Origin: Myxococcales bacterium
Lineage (GTDB): Bacteria; Myxococcota; Polyangia; Nannocystales; Nannocystaceae
Reading direction: 5' to 3'
Assembly: GCA_016793465.1 (NCBI GenBank)
Contig: JAEUJW010000067.1
Coordinates: 124,001-188,000, forward strand
Length of the DNA stretch: 64,000 bases
The notes beneath the pieces were generated by a model. The model was given only the letters and a program-made list of their open reading frames with translations. It made no database searches and had not been told where the DNA came from. Below are positions 61,626 through 64,000 of this stretch, one piece after another (position 1 is the stretch's first letter; every line of letters starts with the position of its first letter). The position numbers were made by a program, and so were the translations under genes.

Positions 61626-62846
61626 GGCGACGTCGTCGTGGCCCTCGGCGCGGGCCCAGGTCAGGGCGGTGCGGCGGTGGCGGTCGCGGTGGCCGCGGAC
61701 GGCGCCGGCGGCGAGCAGCACGGCGACGACGTCGCCGCGGCCCGCCATGGCGGCGCGCATGAGCGGGGTCTGGCCGTGGTCGTTGGCGTGCTCGAGGCGG
61801 GCGCCGGCGGCGATCAGGGCGCGGATGACCTCGGGGACAGGTTCGGTGGCGGCGAGCGCGAGCGGGGTGTCGCCGTTGGTGTCGCGCGCCTCGAGCGGGG
61901 CGCCGGCGCGGAGCAGGACGTCGACGGCGGCGCGGTGGTCCTGCCAGGCGGCGACGTGCAGCGCGGTGTGCTGCACGAAGTCGACGGCGCCGAGGGGGGC
62001 GCCGGAGCGCGCCAGCAGGTCGACGCAGTCGGCGTGGTCCTGGTCGGCGGCGAGGTGGAGGGCGGTGCGGCCCTGCACGTTGGTGATCGTCACGTCGGCG
62101 CCGGCGGCCAGCAGGGCGGAGACGACGGCGGTGTGGCCCTTGAAGGCGGCGACGACGAGCGGGGCGGGCAGGCCGGGGAAGCGGGGGTCGCGGGCGTTCG
62201 GGGATACGCCGGCGGCGAGCAGGCGGGCGAGCTCGGCGAGGTCGTCGTCGCCGGCGGCGGTGTGGAGGCTGCGTTCGTCGTGGCGGCGAGCGGTGGACGG
62301 GCTCTCGGCGAGGAACCACGGCGAGTCGACGACGGCGGCGAGGGCCTCGACGAGGGCGGCGGCGACGGGGCGCGGGGTGACGGCGGCGGCGCGGGCCTCG
62401 ACCTCGGCGTACCAGGTGTCGAGCAGGGCGGGCTCGCTGCCCTGGCGCAGCAGGGCGAAGCCGGTCTGCACGGCCATGGCGGCGCTGGCGGGGTCGTCGT
62501 CGGCGACGCGCAGCTCGAGGGCGCGGCCGATGAGGTTGAGGGCCTGGCGCGGGTCGCCGGCGTGGAGGGCCATCTCGGCGCCGACGGAGTGCAGCCAGGC
62601 GGCGTTCTTCGCCGAGATCGTCATGGGTTTGGCGGGCGGGCTGGTGAGCACGCGCAGGCCCTCGCCGTGGCGGCCGAGGCGGTAGAGGCAGCGGATGCGG
62701 TAGTCGCGGGCCCAGCCGAGCTGCGCGGGGTCGACGCGGCGGGCGGCGAGCAGGTCGGCCTCGAGGGCCTCGGCGAGGCGGAGCGCGTCGATCGGCGACG
62801 TCTCGAGGGTGCGCGCTAACTCGGTCATGCGGGCGGGGAAGTCCAT
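61596..62846 (-). CDS. Ankyrin-repeat protein with N-terminal helical domain
   Basis: A 416-residue cytoplasmic protein. Residues 1-190 are helical, possibly TPR-like. From about 195 there are six ankyrin repeats (DDDLAELARLLAAGVSPNARD; GHTAVVSALLAAGADVTITN; GRTALHLAADQDHADCVDLLARSGAP; HTALHVAAWQDHRAAVDVLLRAGAP and so on), a protein-binding solenoid. ATG 62846 is chosen because an AAGGATGG ribosome site lies eight bases before it; ATG 62858 overlaps that site. The gene end is duplicated just downstream. Partner unknown. Confidence 0.85.
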   Translation of the reverse strand: MDFPARMTELARTLETSPIDALRLAEALEADLLAARRVDPAQLGWARDYRIRCLYRLGRHGEGLRVLTSPPAKPMTISAKNAAWLHSVGAEMALHAGDPRQALNLIGRALELRVADDDPASAAMAVQTGFALLRQGSEPALLDTWYAEVEARAAAVTPRPVAAALVEALAAVVDSPWFLAESPSTARRHDERSLHTAAGDDDLAELARLLAAGVSPNARDPRFPGLPAPLVVAAFKGHTAVVSALLAAGADVTITNVQGRTALHLAADQDHADCVDLLARSGAPLGAVDFVQHTALHVAAWQDHRAAVDVLLRAGAPLEARDTNGDTPLALAATEPVPEVIRALIAAGARLEHANDHGQTPLMRAAMAGRGDVVAVLLAAGAVRGHRDRHRRTALTWARAEGHDDVAALLTARAPS

Positions 62847-62992
62847 GCGGCGTGCCATCCTTCGCGGGACGCACGAGCAAGCGCCGTGCCACCGGAGCGG
62901 GTTCGCAGGCGGCGGGCGGCCGCGCGGCCCGGTGTGTCGAAACGGTGCAGTGTATTTAATTGGGTCGGTCGAAATTTTTTGATCGCGGGGGC

Positions 62993-63023
62993 TTGCACCT
63001 CACGCGGCGGGAGGTCGTAACGT
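62993..63023 (+). promoter_or_regulatory. MerR-type promoter with 19-bp spacer and operator dyad
   Basis: TTGCAC (62993-62998), a 19-base spacer, then TAACGT (63018-63023). In the spacer ACCTC (62997-63001) and GAGGT (63011-63015) form a dyad, the classic layout that MerR proteins untwist to activate. Transcription should begin near 63030, only about three bases before ATG 63033, so the message would be almost leaderless. An AT-rich stretch lies upstream (62951-62981). Confidence 0.8.
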
Positions 63024-63032
63024 CGCGGGGCC

Positions 63033-63773
63033 ATGACGAGCGAGTGGACATTATTGAAGGTCGGGGAGCTGGCCGAGCGGACCGGGCTGACGGTGCGCAC
63101 GCTGCACTACTACGAGGAGATCGGGCTGCTGGTGCCGTCGCACCGCAGCGGGGCGGGGCACCGGCTGTACACGGCGGACGACGTGGGCAAGCTGCACCGC
63201 ATCGCCCTGCTGCGCGGGCTCGGGCTGACGCTCGAGCAGGTCGCGGGGGCGCTGCTGATGCAGGAGCCCACGCCGCTGCTCGCGCTGGTAGAGCGCCACT
63301 TGCAGGCGGTCGAGGCGAGGATCGCCGAGCAGGCGCAGATCCGGGGGCGGCTGGTGGCGCTGGTGTCGCGGCTGCGCGATGGAGACGAAGTCGGGATCGA
63401 TCGGCTGATCGACAGCATCGAGGTGATGACCATGATCGAGAGGTATTACAGCGAGGAGCAATTGGCGACGCTGCGGGCGCGGGCCGAGGCGATGGGGCCG
63501 GAGGCCATGCGCGCGGCCCAGCAGGGCTGGCAGGATCTCTTTAAAGAGGTGCGGGCGGCCGTCGATCGCGGGGCGGCGCCCGGGGACGCCGACGTGCAGG
63601 AATTGGCGGGGCGCTGGCGCGGGCTCATCGAGGCGTTCACCGGCGGGGACGCGGGCGTCCGTCGGTCGCTGCAGGCCATGTACTCCGAGAACCCCGAGAT
63701 GAAGACGCGGGGCGGCGGGGACCCGGAGGTCCACGCGTTCATGCAGCGGGCGCTGGCGGTGCGCGGCGCTTGA
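63033..63773 (+). CDS. MerR-family regulator with TipAS ligand-binding domain
   Basis: A 246-residue protein. N-terminal MerR wHTH and wing: KVGELAERTGLTVRTLHYYEEIGLLVPSHRSGAGHRLYTADDV, then the dimer coiled coil. C-terminus (about 130-246) is the TipAS/antibiotic-recognition fold: IERYYSEEQLATLRARAEAMGPEAMRAAQQGWQDLF and MYSENPEMKTRGGGDPEVHAFMQRAL. Such proteins sense small molecules, including thiopeptides for TipA. The promoter with its dyad immediately upstream indicates autoregulation. A TTA codon is the seventh codon. The 3' end overlaps the convergent gene by 35 bases. Confidence 0.92.
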   Translation: MTSEWTLLKVGELAERTGLTVRTLHYYEEIGLLVPSHRSGAGHRLYTADDVGKLHRIALLRGLGLTLEQVAGALLMQEPTPLLALVERHLQAVEARIAEQAQIRGRLVALVSRLRDGDEVGIDRLIDSIEVMTMIERYYSEEQLATLRARAEAMGPEAMRAAQQGWQDLFKEVRAAVDRGAAPGDADVQELAGRWRGLIEAFTGGDAGVRRSLQAMYSENPEMKTRGGGDPEVHAFMQRALAVRGA

Positions 63774-64000
63774 CCGCCTCGGTGACGTCGAGGACCGTCT
63801 TCCACTGCTCGAGCTGGCGGGCCTTGGCGTCCTCGATCTCGTCGAGCGTGCGCATGCGCAGGCGCAGGTTGGTGGCCATGGCGTCGGCCATCTCGGCGAG
63901 CTGGGCCGAGCGGGCGGCGCGGCGGAACGGCTGCCACTTCAGCACGACGACGGCGAGCACGACGAGGCCGCCGAGCACCGCGCCGGCGGCCGCGCCGACG
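63739..64000 (-). CDS. Small membrane protein, 5' end beyond the window
   Basis: The frame from the right edge reads AGAVLGGLVVLAVVVLKWQPF (one span), then a charged helix RRAARSAQLAEMADAMATNLRLRMRTLDEIEDAKARQLEQW and a basic end (VKRRAPPAPAA). It remains open to the edge, so the start is not visible; GTG 63978 could also begin it. It resembles small single-span proteins with a coiled tail. Function unknown. Confidence 0.55.
   Translation of the reverse strand, partial: VGAAAGAVLGGLVVLAVVVLKWQPFRRAARSAQLAEMADAMATNLRLRMRTLDEIEDAKARQLEQWKTVLDVTEAVKRRAPPAPAA

Overview
The window is extremely GC-rich DNA, densely packed with genes on both strands, and most likely comes from a myxobacterium of the Nannocystaceae type. 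Four things point there: several Ser/Thr kinases of the myxobacterial receptor-like kind; a MYXO-CTERM-like protein tail; Cys-rich DUF4215-type repeat lipoproteins; and many lipoproteins with Thr/Asp/Gly/Glu linkers after the lipobox. No rRNA, complete tRNA or CRISPR array is visible.

Layout. 1-4.4 kb: truncated kinase, DUF6624 remnant, MYXO-CTERM protein, tandem repeat, peptidase T-like enzyme. 4.4-8.3 kb: zinc-ribbon protein, DUF1704 QEGLA protein, VLRF1/baeRF-type release-factor relative, fasciclin lipoprotein. 8.4-10.5 kb: an unusual protein that looks like a restriction-endonuclease-like domain joined to a PIN-like domain. 10.6-12.0 kb: SRPBCC/ArsR pair and a tandem repeat. 12.1-16.9 kb (minus): five-gene ECF sigma operon with expanded low-complexity proteins. 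17-20.7 kb: MAPEG protein, membrane protein, kinase with TolB-like and TPR regions. 20.8-22.0 kb: a Gly/Gln/Tyr/Ser low-complexity protein resembling eukaryotic FUS-type prion-like domains. 22.3-33.2 kb (minus): lipoproteins, an ATPase plus small-partner pair, two large exported proteins, an FHA/winged-helix fusion. 33.2-39.6 kb: tRNA 3'-end fragment, two duplicated DUF4215-DUF1554 lipoproteins, TPR membrane protein and divergent kinase.

39.65-46.9 kb (minus) is the most striking cluster: seven tightly coupled genes encoding a small protein, a coiled-coil protein, a MurG-like glycosyltransferase, three radical SAM proteins and a membrane-anchored protein with a duplicated W-x-R-A-K-V-D module. 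It looks like a peptide- or protein-modification pathway that I do not recognise. 47-49 kb: membrane-anchored protein and a zinc-ribbon/GIDE-like protein. 49.1-51.8 kb (minus): HTH regulator with a near-consensus promoter, TIGR04255-type protein, helical protein and papain-fold-like protein, a candidate undescribed accessory system. 52.4-59.6 kb: TamA-like Omp85 protein (possibly lipidated, as TamL is) with TamB. 59.8-64 kb: host-attachment/baeRF protein, esterase lipoprotein, ankyrin protein, MerR-TipAS regulator with a textbook 19-bp-spacer promoter, and the end of a small membrane protein.

Across the window a palindrome, CTGTCC-N4-GGACAG, recurs inside coding sequences with constant spacing, and small AT-rich codon islands (including TTA codons) interrupt the GC-rich genes. 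All functions are inferred from reading the sequence; no database search was possible.
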